Origin: Thomasclavelia saccharogumia DSM 17460
GTDB lineage: Bacteria > Bacillota_I > Bacilli_A > Erysipelotrichales > Coprobacillaceae
Reading direction: 5' to 3'
Length of the DNA: 47,897 bases
Assembly (NCBI RefSeq): GCF_000686665.1
Contig: NZ_JMLH01000019.1
Coordinates: forward strand, 1 to 47,897
In this document: one piece after another, positions 1-7,218 of the stretch
Layout: each line of letters starts with the position of its first letter
How positions within the stretch are numbered: position 1 is the stretch's first letter
Notes under the pieces: model-generated
Databases searched by the model: none
Seen by the model: only the letters and a program-made list of their open reading frames with translations
Told to the model about the DNA's origin: nothing
Position numbers and translations under genes: made by a program

Positions 1-2
1 GT

Positions 3-41
3 GAAGAGAAGCCTGAATCAGTATTTGATATAGAAATATAG
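3..41 (+). CDS. 3' end of an unidentified gene
   Basis: The first frame that reads to a stop ends in EEKPESVFDIEI and is followed 9 bases later by a strong terminator hairpin. This is what the tail of a gene starting outside the window would look like. Too little remains to name it. An alternative frame (VKRSLNQYLI) is equally short, so the choice rests only on composition and the terminator. Confidence 0.35.
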   Translation, partial: EEKPESVFDIEI

Positions 42-50
42 TAGAAATGA

Positions 51-97
51 CAGTCTGAGAGCAGATATTATGAAAATATCAATCAGACTGTTTTTAT
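51..97 (+). terminator. Rho-independent terminator
   Basis: CAGTCTGA pairs with TCAGACTG, an inner GATATT/AATATC stem extends the hairpin, and TTTTT follows. It closes the gene that ends at position 41 and separates it from the ABC transporter remnant. Confidence 0.75.
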
Positions 98-216
98 AAT
101 ATTTATAATAAAATAATTTGAAGAAAGTAGTTAAAATAATTTGATTATTATAATTAATTTATAAAAAAGCATTTCAAAAATAACTAATTTAATCTGAAAA
201 AAGTTATCTAATATAA

Positions 217-564
217 TTCGCTAATCAACAGTTAAATGATTTGATTTCTTCTTACTCTCATGGAATGAAGCAGAAAGTCAGTTTAATAGGTGCTTTTATT
301 CACGAGCCAAAACTGCTTATACTGGACGAGCCTTTTGTTGCATTAGACCCCGAAGCGTTCATTCAATTAAAAGAATTGATGAAAGAATTATGTGCGTCTG
401 GTGGTTCGGTATTATTTTCAAGCCATATTTTAGATGTTGTGGAAAAGACCTGCAATAAAATTGCAATTATAAGAAATGGCGAACTTATTAGAAGCGGAGA
501 AACAAAAGAAATTTTAGGAAATCGTGATTTGGAAAATGTTTTTATGGAGCTGAATGGAAAATGA
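217..564 (+). pseudogene. ABC transporter ATPase, 5'-truncated remnant
   Basis: This is the C-terminal half of an ABC-2-type ATP-binding subunit. Visible motifs are the signature segment (SHGMKQK in place of SGGMKQ), Walker B LLILDEP, the D-loop and the H-loop histidine in LFSSH. The Walker A P-loop and the first 120 or so residues are missing. Homologous-looking residues (ANQQLND) begin about 7 codons before the TTG at 241, and an in-frame TAA at 214 lies just upstream. The stop overlaps the permease start (ATGA), so the two were one operon. Without a P-loop it cannot bind ATP in the normal way. It is probably a decayed gene, although a short TTG-started protein is possible. Confidence 0.75.
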
Positions 565-2141
565 GAACTTTTTATTCATTAACGAAAAGACAATTTTTAG
601 GAATGACTAAATTTAATAAATTTCTTTACGGAAATTCAAAGGAAAAGAAAGTTTTTGCATATACTTTTTTTGCCATTAGCTTAACAGCTATAATACTTTT
701 TTTCTGTTGGTTTAGAATGGCATTTCAGATTTGCATGACATTTCAATACCCTCAAGAAATTTTTAAGTATTTATTAAAACCTTTTGTTGTAGTAAGTATA
801 TTTATGACTTTTTTATCAGCACTTATAAAAGGTAGTGGAATTTTATATTTAGATAAAAGTATTGATCTGCTGTTTTCGTATCCTATTAAAACAAAAACAA
901 TCGTTTTATCTAAATTGAGTTATATATATATCTGGAATGTTGGTATATCATTTTTATTATTGATTGTTCCGTTGCTATATTATGACTCATTACAAAAGGG
1001 GAATATATTGTTTTACGTGGTTGATTTTTTACAGATATTCCTTATTCCCCTTGTACCAACACTTGTAGGTGTGCTTTTAGGGAATGTTCTATACAGACGA
1101 TTAGGAAATCTTTTCCGATTAGGTTCTTACTCAAAAAGTATTTTGTATTTGGTATCATTTACTGTTTTTTTCGCATTTATGATTTTTTTCTTTCGTTATG
1201 TTGATTTTAGCACTTTATTGAAAGGTGCTATTGCTAAATTTGATTTCTTCAATGAAACGGAAAAAGGACTACTTTTTTCACATAACTATAAATCACTTAT
1301 CTTTTTTGCAATATCAATTTTATTAGGAATAATACTATCGGCGTATGTTATACAGACATATAAGAAAAATTGTGCAAAAGTGCAGTTATATTCTGAAATA
1401 AGTAAATGTATTAAAATGAGTTATAAAAAGCATGAAAAAGTATCTGCTTTATTTCGTAGAGAATTGAAAAGATATTTTTCAACCCCGGTATATTTATTAA
1501 ATACAATGCTTGGGATTGTTTCTCTTGTTTTATTGACAATTTATTCGTGCCTAAAAATTGATACCGTTACTATGTACTTAAAACTAATTGGAATGTCCTT
1601 TAAGGTAGAAAATAATTCCATACTACTTGCATTTGTTATTGGTCTGTTGATAATTTTATCAAATGTTACTTATGCCAGTATTTCTATTGAGGGAAAACAA
1701 AGGGAACTTTTAAAATCTTATCCTATATCAATTAAGGAGCTTTTACTTGCAAAGTATTTATTTCATCTTTCTTTAACAGTTCCTATGATTTTTATATGTG
1801 CAACTTTACTCGGAATAGTATGCCGAATGACTGTATCGGAATATTGCTTATTATTCTTGTTGCCTACTGTATTTTCAGTATTTGTAGGAGCATTAGGACT
1901 ACTTATAAATTTAGTTTTTCCGAATTATGAATGGGAAAATGTTACCTATATTGTGAAACAAAGTATATCGGCGATTATAACTATTCTTTTAAGTATTTTA
2001 ATTGTTGGCGGTTCATTATGGATAGTATTATATTTCTTCCATACACATATATTATTTGCTTCGTATATTTTGGCTTTTCTATTTGTATTGCTAACAATGC
2101 TGATTGGAATTTTATTAAAGAAAGCAAGTAAAACATTTTGA
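561..2141 (+). CDS. ABC exporter membrane permease
   Basis: This 526-residue polytopic membrane protein has roughly 12 hydrophobic segments, grouped in two halves around a charged cytoplasmic stretch near residues 270-310 (KKHEKVSALFRRELKRYF). That architecture is typical of putative ABC exporter permeases (ABC-2 superfamily). Its ATG overlaps the stop of the truncated ATPase by four bases, showing translational coupling. ArsR and GntR/YtrA regulators follow in the same direction, as is common for drug or bacteriocin-responsive exporters. The substrate cannot be read from sequence. With the partner ATPase beheaded, transport is doubtful unless another ATPase substitutes. Confidence 0.75.
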   Translation: MRTFYSLTKRQFLGMTKFNKFLYGNSKEKKVFAYTFFAISLTAIILFFCWFRMAFQICMTFQYPQEIFKYLLKPFVVVSIFMTFLSALIKGSGILYLDKSIDLLFSYPIKTKTIVLSKLSYIYIWNVGISFLLLIVPLLYYDSLQKGNILFYVVDFLQIFLIPLVPTLVGVLLGNVLYRRLGNLFRLGSYSKSILYLVSFTVFFAFMIFFFRYVDFSTLLKGAIAKFDFFNETEKGLLFSHNYKSLIFFAISILLGIILSAYVIQTYKKNCAKVQLYSEISKCIKMSYKKHEKVSALFRRELKRYFSTPVYLLNTMLGIVSLVLLTIYSCLKIDTVTMYLKLIGMSFKVENNSILLAFVIGLLIILSNVTYASISIEGKQRELLKSYPISIKELLLAKYLFHLSLTVPMIFICATLLGIVCRMTVSEYCLLFLLPTVFSVFVGALGLLINLVFPNYEWENVTYIVKQSISAIITILLSILIVGGSLWIVLYFFHTHILFASYILAFLFVLLTMLIGILLKKASKTF

Positions 2142-2160
2142 TTATGAATGGAAGATGTTT

Positions 2161-2460
2161 ATGAATGAAAAGGAATTAACTTCTAGTTTCAAGGCTCTCT
2201 CTTGCGAAACCAGAAGAAAAATTATTTACCTTTTGAAAAGTAAATGCTTATGTGCTGGAGATATAGCCAAACATTTTGAACTAACTGGAGCTACTATTTC
2301 ACATCATTTAAAAGTATTAGTAGAGGGCAATTTGATAACATCAAAAAAAGTAGGTTTAGAGATATACTATTCTCTCAACATTGAAAAATATAATGTATTG
2401 AGTAGGTGGTTTCAATTTCTGAATGATACAGAAAATTTCAAAGAGAAAGGGATAAAATGA
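2161..2460 (+). CDS. ArsR-family transcriptional regulator
   Basis: A 99-residue winged-helix protein with the ArsR/SdpR core: KALSCETRRKIIYLLK, then the recognition helix region GDIAKHFELTGATISHHLKVLVEGNLI and the wing. There is no obvious metal-binding ELCVCDL cysteine motif, so it is more like SdpR/YvbA-type autorepressors than a metal sensor. The ATG at 2161 is chosen over 2155 because GGAAG at 2150-2154 is correctly spaced for it. The stop overlaps the next ATG by four bases. It probably controls the adjacent exporter genes. Confidence 0.85.
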   Translation: MNEKELTSSFKALSCETRRKIIYLLKSKCLCAGDIAKHFELTGATISHHLKVLVEGNLITSKKVGLEIYYSLNIEKYNVLSRWFQFLNDTENFKEKGIK

Positions 2461-2792
2461 ACACTCCAAAATATTTAGAAATTGCAGAATTGATTAGAAT
2501 AGATATATTTGTAAAATATACAAAAGCAAACCAACTAATTCCCAGTATCAGAAGATATGCTCAGATTTACAATGTCAATCCCAATACCGTATCCCGTGCT
2601 TTTCGTTTATTAGAAGCAGATAGTATCATTTATCCTTACAGAACACGAGGGTATTATGTTTCAGAAAACATACAAAAGAAAAAAGAAGAATATGGAAGAA
2701 AGTGTGCAAAGCATTTGCTGAATGTTCTTCAAAGACTGGGCTATTCTGATGTGGAAATTGAAAATATGATAGAAGAAGTTATAAAAAGGTAG
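2457..2792 (+). CDS. GntR-family (YtrA-type) transcriptional regulator
   Basis: A short 111-residue GntR protein. The N-terminal winged helix includes [41 protein letters not shown], with the typical R.LA...VN..T..R....L pattern. Only a short helical C-terminal tail follows (residues 75-111) instead of a large effector domain, as in the YtrA subfamily, which usually regulates linked ABC transporters. It overlaps the ArsR gene by four bases, so the two are co-translated. Its likely target is the operon starting upstream of 217. Confidence 0.85.
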   Translation: MNTPKYLEIAELIRIDIFVKYTKANQLIPSIRRYAQIYNVNPNTVSRAFRLLEADSIIYPYRTRGYYVSENIQKKKEEYGRKCAKHLLNVLQRLGYSDVEIENMIEEVIKR

Positions 2793-2802
2793 GTGTTCTA
2801 TT

Positions 2803-3027
2803 GTGATTAGTCTTAAAAAACGAGATATTAAAAAGGCATTGAAAGCTGGTGCAAAAGCTGGCGGTGTATCATTGGCTGATGTTCGGGCTGATATTGAAGC
2901 CACGATTGATGAAGCTATGAACAGCACCGACCCAGAAGTGCAGGCAAATTTCAAGAAATATTTTGGAAATAAACGCCCTACACCAGAAGAATACATTTAT
3001 ATAATTACAAAGAAAACACGGGTTTAG
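2803..3027 (+). CDS. Small hypothetical protein of the integrative element
   Basis: A 74-residue charged, helical protein beginning at a GTG preceded by GGTAGG. The pattern [42 protein letters not shown] and the ending [12 protein letters not shown] are typical of small accessory proteins seen repeatedly in Firmicutes mobile elements. No catalytic motif or membrane segment is visible and no function is assigned. It lies 10 bases after the GntR gene and probably shares its transcript. Confidence 0.55.
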   Translation: MISLKKRDIKKALKAGAKAGGVSLADVRADIEATIDEAMNSTDPEVQANFKKYFGNKRPTPEEYIYIITKKTRV

Positions 3028-3049
3028 AAAATGCATAAGAGGTGCTATT

Positions 3050-3238
3050 GTGGAACAACAAACATGGGTATTATGTCCTGTTTGCAATAATAAGACACGA
3101 ACAAAAATATTAAAAACTACGGAACTAATAAATTTTCCATTGTTCTGTCCGAAGTACAAAACGGAAACTTTAATCAATATAAAGTATGGAAAAGTAACTA
3201 TTATCAAAGAGCCAGACGCTAAGACGCAGAGCCAATAA
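3050..3238 (+). CDS. Cysteine-rich KTR-type small protein
   Basis: A 62-residue protein with CPVCNNKTRTKI near the N-terminus and FCPKYKTETLINIKYGKV further on. This matches the pattern of the cysteine-rich KTR proteins found downstream of resistance cargo in Tn916-like elements. The CxxC pair suggests a small zinc ribbon; in most relatives the second half also has CPxC, here CPKY, so one ligand appears lost. It starts at GTG after AGAGGTG. Family membership is a recognition call, and the role is unknown. Confidence 0.65.
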   Translation: MEQQTWVLCPVCNNKTRTKILKTTELINFPLFCPKYKTETLINIKYGKVTIIKEPDAKTQSQ

Positions 3239-3270
3239 TTTATGGGTTATTGTAACTTGTAGATTGTCGG

Positions 3271-3310
3271 CTCTTATTTGTTACCTGCGGAGCAGATCAG
3301 CAAATAAGAG
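3271..3310. terminator. Inverted repeat between convergent genes
   Basis: CTCTTATTTG at 3271-3280 is the exact complement of CAAATAAGAG at 3301-3310, with a 20-base loop. It lies between the rightward KTR gene and the leftward repressor gene, where a bidirectional terminator is expected. There is no long T tract, so it may act as a pausing or stability hairpin instead. Confidence 0.4.
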
Positions 3311-3342
3311 TATGAAAGACAAAAAAGAAAACAAGAAGCTGA

Positions 3343-3702
3343 TTACTTCTTGCTCCCCCTGCTGTTCAAGATACCGTCAATCGTACCTTGAATGATTTTT
3401 AATTCGTTATCACTCAATAAATCAAGAGAAGTTTCTATCTGACGGCGAGCTGTACTTTTCGTTACTTTTTCTGCTGGATAGAAATATTCATCAACCGATA
3501 TATTGAACATGGTAACTAAATCATGGAATAACTGAAAACTTGGGTGCGACCCAGTATTTTCAATATCTGCGATATGACGTTCCCCATAGAATACCTTATC
3601 GCCTAAATCATTACGAGAAAGTCCCGCTCTTTCACGGGCTTCTCTGATTGCCAGCCCTAGCGGTCTGAAATCAAAAGTATGTGTTTCTTTTGTTTTTCTC
3701 AT
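3343..3702 (-). CDS. XRE-family repressor, Tn916 Orf9-like
   Basis: A 119-residue protein with an N-terminal helix-turn-helix: FRPLGLAIREARERAGLSRNDLGDKVFYGERHIADIENTGSHPSFQLFHDLVTMFNISVDEYF. Order and spacing match the Orf9 repressor of Tn916-family elements, which is encoded leftward against the sigma-like genes. The C-terminal third is helical and charged. In Tn916 the homologue is thought to restrain transcription toward the recombination and transfer genes. The same position upstream of the sigma-like gene and recombinase supports that role here. Confidence 0.85.
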   Translation of the reverse strand: MRKTKETHTFDFRPLGLAIREARERAGLSRNDLGDKVFYGERHIADIENTGSHPSFQLFHDLVTMFNISVDEYFYPAEKVTKSTARRQIETSLDLLSDNELKIIQGTIDGILNSRGSKK

Positions 3703-3716
3703 TTTAAATCACCTAG

Positions 3717-3735
3717 CATGAGTTTATACTTCATG
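3717..3735. promoter_or_regulatory. Candidate repressor operator
   Basis: CATGA and TCATG form an inverted repeat around GTTTATACT, 15-33 bases upstream of the repressor start codon. The position, straddling the gene's own promoter region, suits an autoregulatory operator. The arms are only 5 bp, so this is tentative. Confidence 0.3.
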
Positions 3736-3878
3736 TTATAAATTTAGAATGTGTTAAAATTGCATATAGTATGCAGTAATAATTCAAAAGCTGTTATCGT
3801 GTGCGGTAAATAAAAAAAACCGTTCCTAGATAATATACTTTTGTGCGTCTTGAGAAATAACGGGACGGTTTTGGATAT

Positions 3879-3925
3879 AACCAGAACTGTCCTTTTTCTT
3901 ATAAGTACAAGGTATGGCTCTGGTT
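3879..3925 (+). promoter_or_regulatory. Leader hairpin before a small ORF
   Basis: AACCAGA (3879-3885) pairs with TCTGGTT (3919-3925), immediately upstream of AAGGGGGC and the ATG at 3942. An imperfect hairpin (AACCGTTCC/GGGACGGTT) lies just before it, around 3818-3869. The arrangement resembles an attenuated leader controlling the downstream sigma-like genes, but no regulatory switch is demonstrated. Confidence 0.35.
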
Positions 3926-3941
3926 AAAGGGGGCTTATACC

Positions 3942-4187
3942 ATGATTGCATACGGAAGAACGTTCTGTCGTTCTCAACTGGATAAATATTTTACCCTAGT
4001 ATTACAATCATCATACCCTTTACTAGAATTAAAATTTCATATCAATAGAATTTATAAAACAGTCTGTTTGTGTATTTATACACCTATGGGCTGTTTTTGC
4101 TTTATTAAAAAGTTTTTTCAACTTTTTTGTAAATTTAGTCAGCAAATCACGCCTGCCATTCCCTATATGGTGCGGAAAGAGGGATAA
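3942..4187 (+). CDS. Possible small ORF in the leader of the sigma-like gene
   Basis: An 81-codon frame starting at ATG behind an excellent AAGGGGGC ribosome binding site. The protein is rich in Cys, Phe and aromatic residues and low in acidic ones, with no recognisable domain. A terminator-like repeat (AAACAG...CTGTTTTT, about 4058-4100) lies inside it. The first 10-20 codons may be a real leader peptide, with the rest an untranslated accident. Confidence 0.3.
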   Translation: MIAYGRTFCRSQLDKYFTLVLQSSYPLLELKFHINRIYKTVCLCIYTPMGCFCFIKKFFQLFCKFSQQITPAIPYMVRKEG

Positions 4188-4224
4188 ACGCTTTTCATGT
4201 CATAACGGAAAGGGGGTGAGATTG

Positions 4225-4644
4225 ATGAAACCGTCTGACTTCCAAAAAACTGTTCAATGCCGTTTTGAAAGTTGTTTGAAGAAAGTTGTCCGTCATGTTG
4301 TAAAGGACTACCAGCAAGGATTGAAACGACGAAAAGATAAAGAAATTCCATTCTGTGAACTTCCAGAAATCGTTGTGGAAAAGCTGGCTGTCTGGGACGA
4401 ATACGAAACAGACTATACGATTTTTAATGTATGCGGTAATGATATTCGTGTTTATGATGATGAGCTGGCAGAAGCATTGAAGAAACTTCCAGAAAGAAAA
4501 CGAGATAACGTTTTAATGTACTATTTCTTGGAATTAAGCGACACAAAGATAGCAGACATTTTAAACATTACAAGAAGTGGAGCATTTAGAAGTAGATACC
4601 ATGCTTTAGAAGCTCTGAAAAAATCACTCAAGGAGGAAAAGTAG
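4225..4644 (+). CDS. Sigma-70-like regulator, Tn916 Orf7-type
   Basis: A 139-residue protein. The C-terminal part (ELAEALKKLPERKRDNVLMYYFLELSDTKIADILNITRSGAFRSRYHALEALKKSLKEE) is a clear sigma region 4 helix-turn-helix. The N-terminal half has the ECF-like element-specific segment seen in Orf7 of Tn916. The ATG at 4225 is chosen over the GTG at 4216 because AAAGGGGG at 4208-4215 is the ribosome binding site. In this family it activates element genes. The next gene follows after 3 bases. Confidence 0.8.
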   Translation: MKPSDFQKTVQCRFESCLKKVVRHVVKDYQQGLKRRKDKEIPFCELPEIVVEKLAVWDEYETDYTIFNVCGNDIRVYDDELAEALKKLPERKRDNVLMYYFLELSDTKIADILNITRSGAFRSRYHALEALKKSLKEEK

Positions 4645-4647
4645 AAA

Positions 4648-4896
4648 ATGAAACAGACTTTTAAGAAGCCGTCCTACTATTTGCTTTCGCAGGCAATGGA
4701 CGGGGACGAAAAAGCGATTGAAAAGATACTGGCATTTTATGACCCTTACATATCAAAGTGCTGTTTGCGTCCACTCTATGATGAATACGGAAATGTTTAT
4801 ATTGTCGTAGATATGGAGTTAAAAGGACTTATCAGAGAAGCACTTATCAAAATGATTTTAGGGTTTGATATTGCCTTAGAAATCGAAGAAGAATAA
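4648..4896 (+). CDS. Small HTH-like partner of the sigma-like protein (Orf8-type)
   Basis: An 82-residue protein: KPSYYLLSQAMDGDEKAIEKILAFYDPYISKC, then YIVVDMELKGLIREALIKMILGFDI. This matches the short helix-turn-helix or sigma region 2-like proteins that follow Orf7-type genes in Tn916-family and Tn1549-family elements. The AGGAGG at the end of the previous gene is its ribosome binding site, so they are coupled. No membrane segment or catalytic motif is seen. Confidence 0.7.
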   Translation: MKQTFKKPSYYLLSQAMDGDEKAIEKILAFYDPYISKCCLRPLYDEYGNVYIVVDMELKGLIREALIKMILGFDIALEIEEE

Positions 4897-4897
4897 C

Positions 4898-4956
4898 AAG
4901 CAGTAACCGCAGAGCATGATTTGTTCAATCCCCTCTTTCCTGCTCTGCCCCTGCTT
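4898..4956 (+). ncRNA. Hairpin at the start of a structured noncoding region
   Basis: AAGCAG (4898-4903) pairs with CTGCTT (4951-4956) and GCAGAGCA (4909-4916) pairs exactly with TGCTCTGC (4941-4948). It begins directly after the stop of the Orf8-type gene. There is no T tract, so it is either a processed terminator or the first domain of the larger RNA that follows. Confidence 0.5.
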
Positions 4957-5004
4957 CTAAATGAAAGCAACACGCTTTCGCCACAGCTCTTTGACAACTG
5001 AATA

Positions 5005-5233
5005 AAGCAGACAGATACGTTTGTGAGATAGCGAGCCACGGGGACTGTACGCCACGACCTTTTCAAAAGAAAGCGAGCGACCCACGCAGTGATCCGAGAG
5101 CGACTGTTGGAAAAGTCGTTTTGCCACGACCTATCCTCACAGGATAATGATACGTCCGCATGGTGCGGTTCTGCCCACAAGAATGGGAATAGTTGAGATA
5201 CTAACGGAGCTTTCCAAAGCCGTCTGTCTGCTT
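5005..5233 (+). ncRNA. Candidate structured RNA closed by an 11-bp stem
   Basis: AAGCAGACAGA at 5005-5015 is the exact complement of TCTGTCTGCTT at 5223-5233, closing a 229-base domain. Inside are further stems: CGACT/AGTCG near 5111-5128, ATCCT/AGGAT near 5152-5164, CCGCA/TGCGG near 5157-5170 and CCCA/TGGG near 5174-5188. GCCACGACC occurs twice (near 5051 and 5143). GC content is clearly higher than in the neighbours and no credible ORF exists on the plus strand. A 153-codon minus-strand frame overlaps but has no recognisable product. It sits between the Orf8-type gene and the recombinase. Confidence 0.5.
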
Positions 5234-5317
5234 CTGTAACATTGTGAAAAATACGCATATTGGATAAGCCTATGTGCGTATGTTGAGAATAGATAGCTGA
5301 CTAAGGGGGCTGATAAC

Positions 5318-5440
5318 TTGGCTAAAAAAGAACCTGCACAATATATCGTAGAACGGGAATTTTTAGGTAAATTTTCCGTAGAGGAATTGCTTGTCCGTAT
5401 CGTGAAATCTCATGTAAAAAAAGGACTATCAAGAGGGTAA
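5318..5440 (+). CDS. 40-residue conserved-looking peptide before the recombinase
   Basis: A TTG start with an excellent AAGGGGGC ribosome binding site encodes a 40-residue peptide beginning MAKKEPAQYIVEREFLGKFS and ending KSHVKKGLSRG. It is charged and probably helical. Peptides of this kind commonly precede serine recombinases in Firmicutes elements. An excisionase-like or other small DNA-binding role is possible but not shown. Confidence 0.55.
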   Translation: MAKKEPAQYIVEREFLGKFSVEELLVRIVKSHVKKGLSRG

Positions 5441-5455
5441 AACCCTTGAAAACAA

Positions 5456-5484
5456 TGGAAAGAAGCCGTACTTTATGGTATAAT
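5456..5484 (+). promoter_or_regulatory. Promoter of the serine recombinase
   Basis: TGGAAA (5456-5461), a 17-base spacer and TATAAT (5479-5484) with an extended -10 TGG. It lies 36 bases before the recombinase ATG, so the recombinase can be transcribed independently of the upstream operon. Confidence 0.6.
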
Positions 5485-5519
5485 ATTATCATAGGTACGG
5501 CAGTTGAATAGGTGGAAAA

Positions 5520-7148
5520 ATGATTTATCAAAAAGGTTCAAACTTATTTAACGTGGCTATTTATATCAGATTATCACGAGAGGACGGAGATAAGGAAGAA
5601 AGCGATAGTGTAGGAAATCAGAGAAAACTTTTAACAGAATATGTGAACAAGCATGATGACTTTATCTTATATGATGTTTATATTGATGACGGTTTTACGG
5701 GAACGAATTTCAATAGACCAGACTTTCATAGAATGATTGCTGACATTGAAGATAACAAGGTAAATTGTGTTGTTGTAAAAGACCTTTCCCGTTTCGGACG
5801 AGATTACATTGATACGGGGCGATATTTGGAAAGAATATTTCCAGAGCTTAATGTTCGTTTTATTTCTGTAACAGATAATATTGATAGTATGAAGCAGGCA
5901 TACGATATGTTACTTCCTATTAAAAATATATTCAACGAACAGTATGCCAGAGATATTTCTAATAAAATTCAAGCGACTGTAAAATCAAAGCAGAAAGCAG
6001 GAGAATTTATCGGAGCTTTTACAAGTTATGGTTATAAGAAATCTCCTGCAAATAAAAATAAACTTGTGATTGATGAATATGCGTCCGAAGTTGTAAAAAG
6101 AGTATTTACTATGTATGCACAAGGAATAGGAAAACAAAGCATTGCCAAAATACTAAATGCAGAGGGTATCCTTTGTCCGTCGGAATATAAAAAGCTCAAC
6201 GGCGAAAATTACAAAAATTGCAATCGTTTAGAGAAAACTTCTTATTGGACGTATTCCACGATTAAAGTGATGTTACAAAATGAGCTTTATATTGGAAATA
6301 TGGTACAAGGAAAGAAACATCAACGTATGAGAAGCAAACAGCGTCCAGTTGAGAAAGAAAACTGGATAAGGGTTGAAAATACACATGAACCGATTATAGA
6401 CCGTCAACTGTGGGATAAGGTACAAAAACTGCTGACGAAAAAACATAGGGATATTGATTTAGAAACAAATAAAAATATCTTTGCAGGTTTTATCAAGTGT
6501 GGCGATTGTGGTCGGGCAATGATGAAAAATTTCTGGCGACGTGCTGACGGAAGTAAGTCCTATTCATTTTATTGTGGAACTTACAAAAGAAGTGGAAAAG
6601 ATTATTGCACTCCGCACACGCTCCCGTTTCAAGTATTGAATGATATTGTGCTGGGAGATTTAAAGCAGATTATCCGCAATGTAGAGAACTTGCAGGAACT
6701 TGTAAAATCACAATCTTTCACAGCAATAAAAATCAGAAAATCAACAGACATAGAACTGACAAAGTTAAAAGCAGAGCTTGAAAGAGTGAAGAAGTTGAAA
6801 AAGTCAATTTATGAAGATTACAAAGACGAACTGATTTCTAAAGAAGAATTTCTTTCTTATCGAGAGGACTATCAACAAAAAGAAACGCTTTACTCCAAAC
6901 AGATTGAAACGCTGGAAGAAAAGAAAAAGGAAAGTGTAACAGAAGATGTTTTTGAAACACCGTGGTTAAGGCGGTTGTTGGAACTGAAAGACATTGAAGA
7001 ATTAGACAGAGATATTATTGTGGAAATGATAGACCAGATAACAGTTTATGAAAACCACAAACTTAAAATCTCATACAACTTCGGAAATGAACTGGAACAT
7101 TTATTTTCAAGCGTTTACTGTGAGGACTTGGAGAAAAAGGCTATCTAA
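5520..7148 (+). CDS. Large serine recombinase, TndX/TnpX-type
   Basis: This 542-residue site-specific recombinase catalyses excision and integration of the element through 2-bp staggered cuts and a 5'-phosphoserine intermediate. The N-terminal resolvase domain begins VAIYIRLSRED with catalytic Ser19, followed by VKDLSRFGRDYIDTGRYLE. The recombinase domain follows (SYGYKKSP...ILNAEGI), then a zinc ribbon (CGDCGRAM...CGTYKRSGKDYC, about residues 331-362) and a long coiled coil (about 395-470). Length and layout match TndX/TnpX of clostridial conjugative transposons. The ATG follows AGGTGG. It is the last gene before the element's right end, as in Tn5397-like elements. Confidence 0.92.
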   Translation: MIYQKGSNLFNVAIYIRLSREDGDKEESDSVGNQRKLLTEYVNKHDDFILYDVYIDDGFTGTNFNRPDFHRMIADIEDNKVNCVVVKDLSRFGRDYIDTGRYLERIFPELNVRFISVTDNIDSMKQAYDMLLPIKNIFNEQYARDISNKIQATVKSKQKAGEFIGAFTSYGYKKSPANKNKLVIDEYASEVVKRVFTMYAQGIGKQSIAKILNAEGILCPSEYKKLNGENYKNCNRLEKTSYWTYSTIKVMLQNELYIGNMVQGKKHQRMRSKQRPVEKENWIRVENTHEPIIDRQLWDKVQKLLTKKHRDIDLETNKNIFAGFIKCGDCGRAMMKNFWRRADGSKSYSFYCGTYKRSGKDYCTPHTLPFQVLNDIVLGDLKQIIRNVENLQELVKSQSFTAIKIRKSTDIELTKLKAELERVKKLKKSIYEDYKDELISKEEFLSYREDYQQKETLYSKQIETLEEKKKESVTEDVFETPWLRRLLELKDIEELDRDIIVEMIDQITVYENHKLKISYNFGNELEHLFSSVYCEDLEKKAI

Positions 7149-7170
7149 TCTCAATACATTTCTAACTCCC

Positions 7171-7188
7171 CATATATATTGGGGAATA
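7171..7188 (+). terminator. Short hairpin after the recombinase
   Basis: CCCC and GGGG flank ATATATATT about 25 bases after the recombinase stop. It could be a weak terminator or part of the element's right attachment end. No T tract follows. Confidence 0.3.
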
Positions 7189-7194
7189 CATATC

Positions 7195-7218
7195 ACAATT
7201 TGCGTAAACTACAATCAG
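7195..7218. other. Probable right junction (attR) of the integrative element
   Basis: Amidase coding similarity begins abruptly at HGGLDNGASV (7216 onward). The bases before it do not encode the expected strand and the DPG that normally precede HGG. Large serine recombinases integrate next to their own gene, so the crossover should lie within this stretch. The exact core dinucleotide cannot be fixed without the left end, which is outside the window. Confidence 0.5.

Noticed and set aside
4797-5258. 153-codon minus-strand ORF over the structured region
   Set aside because: It overlaps a plus-strand gene and the stem-rich region, has no ribosome binding site of note and an arginine/serine-rich composition unlike the neighbours.
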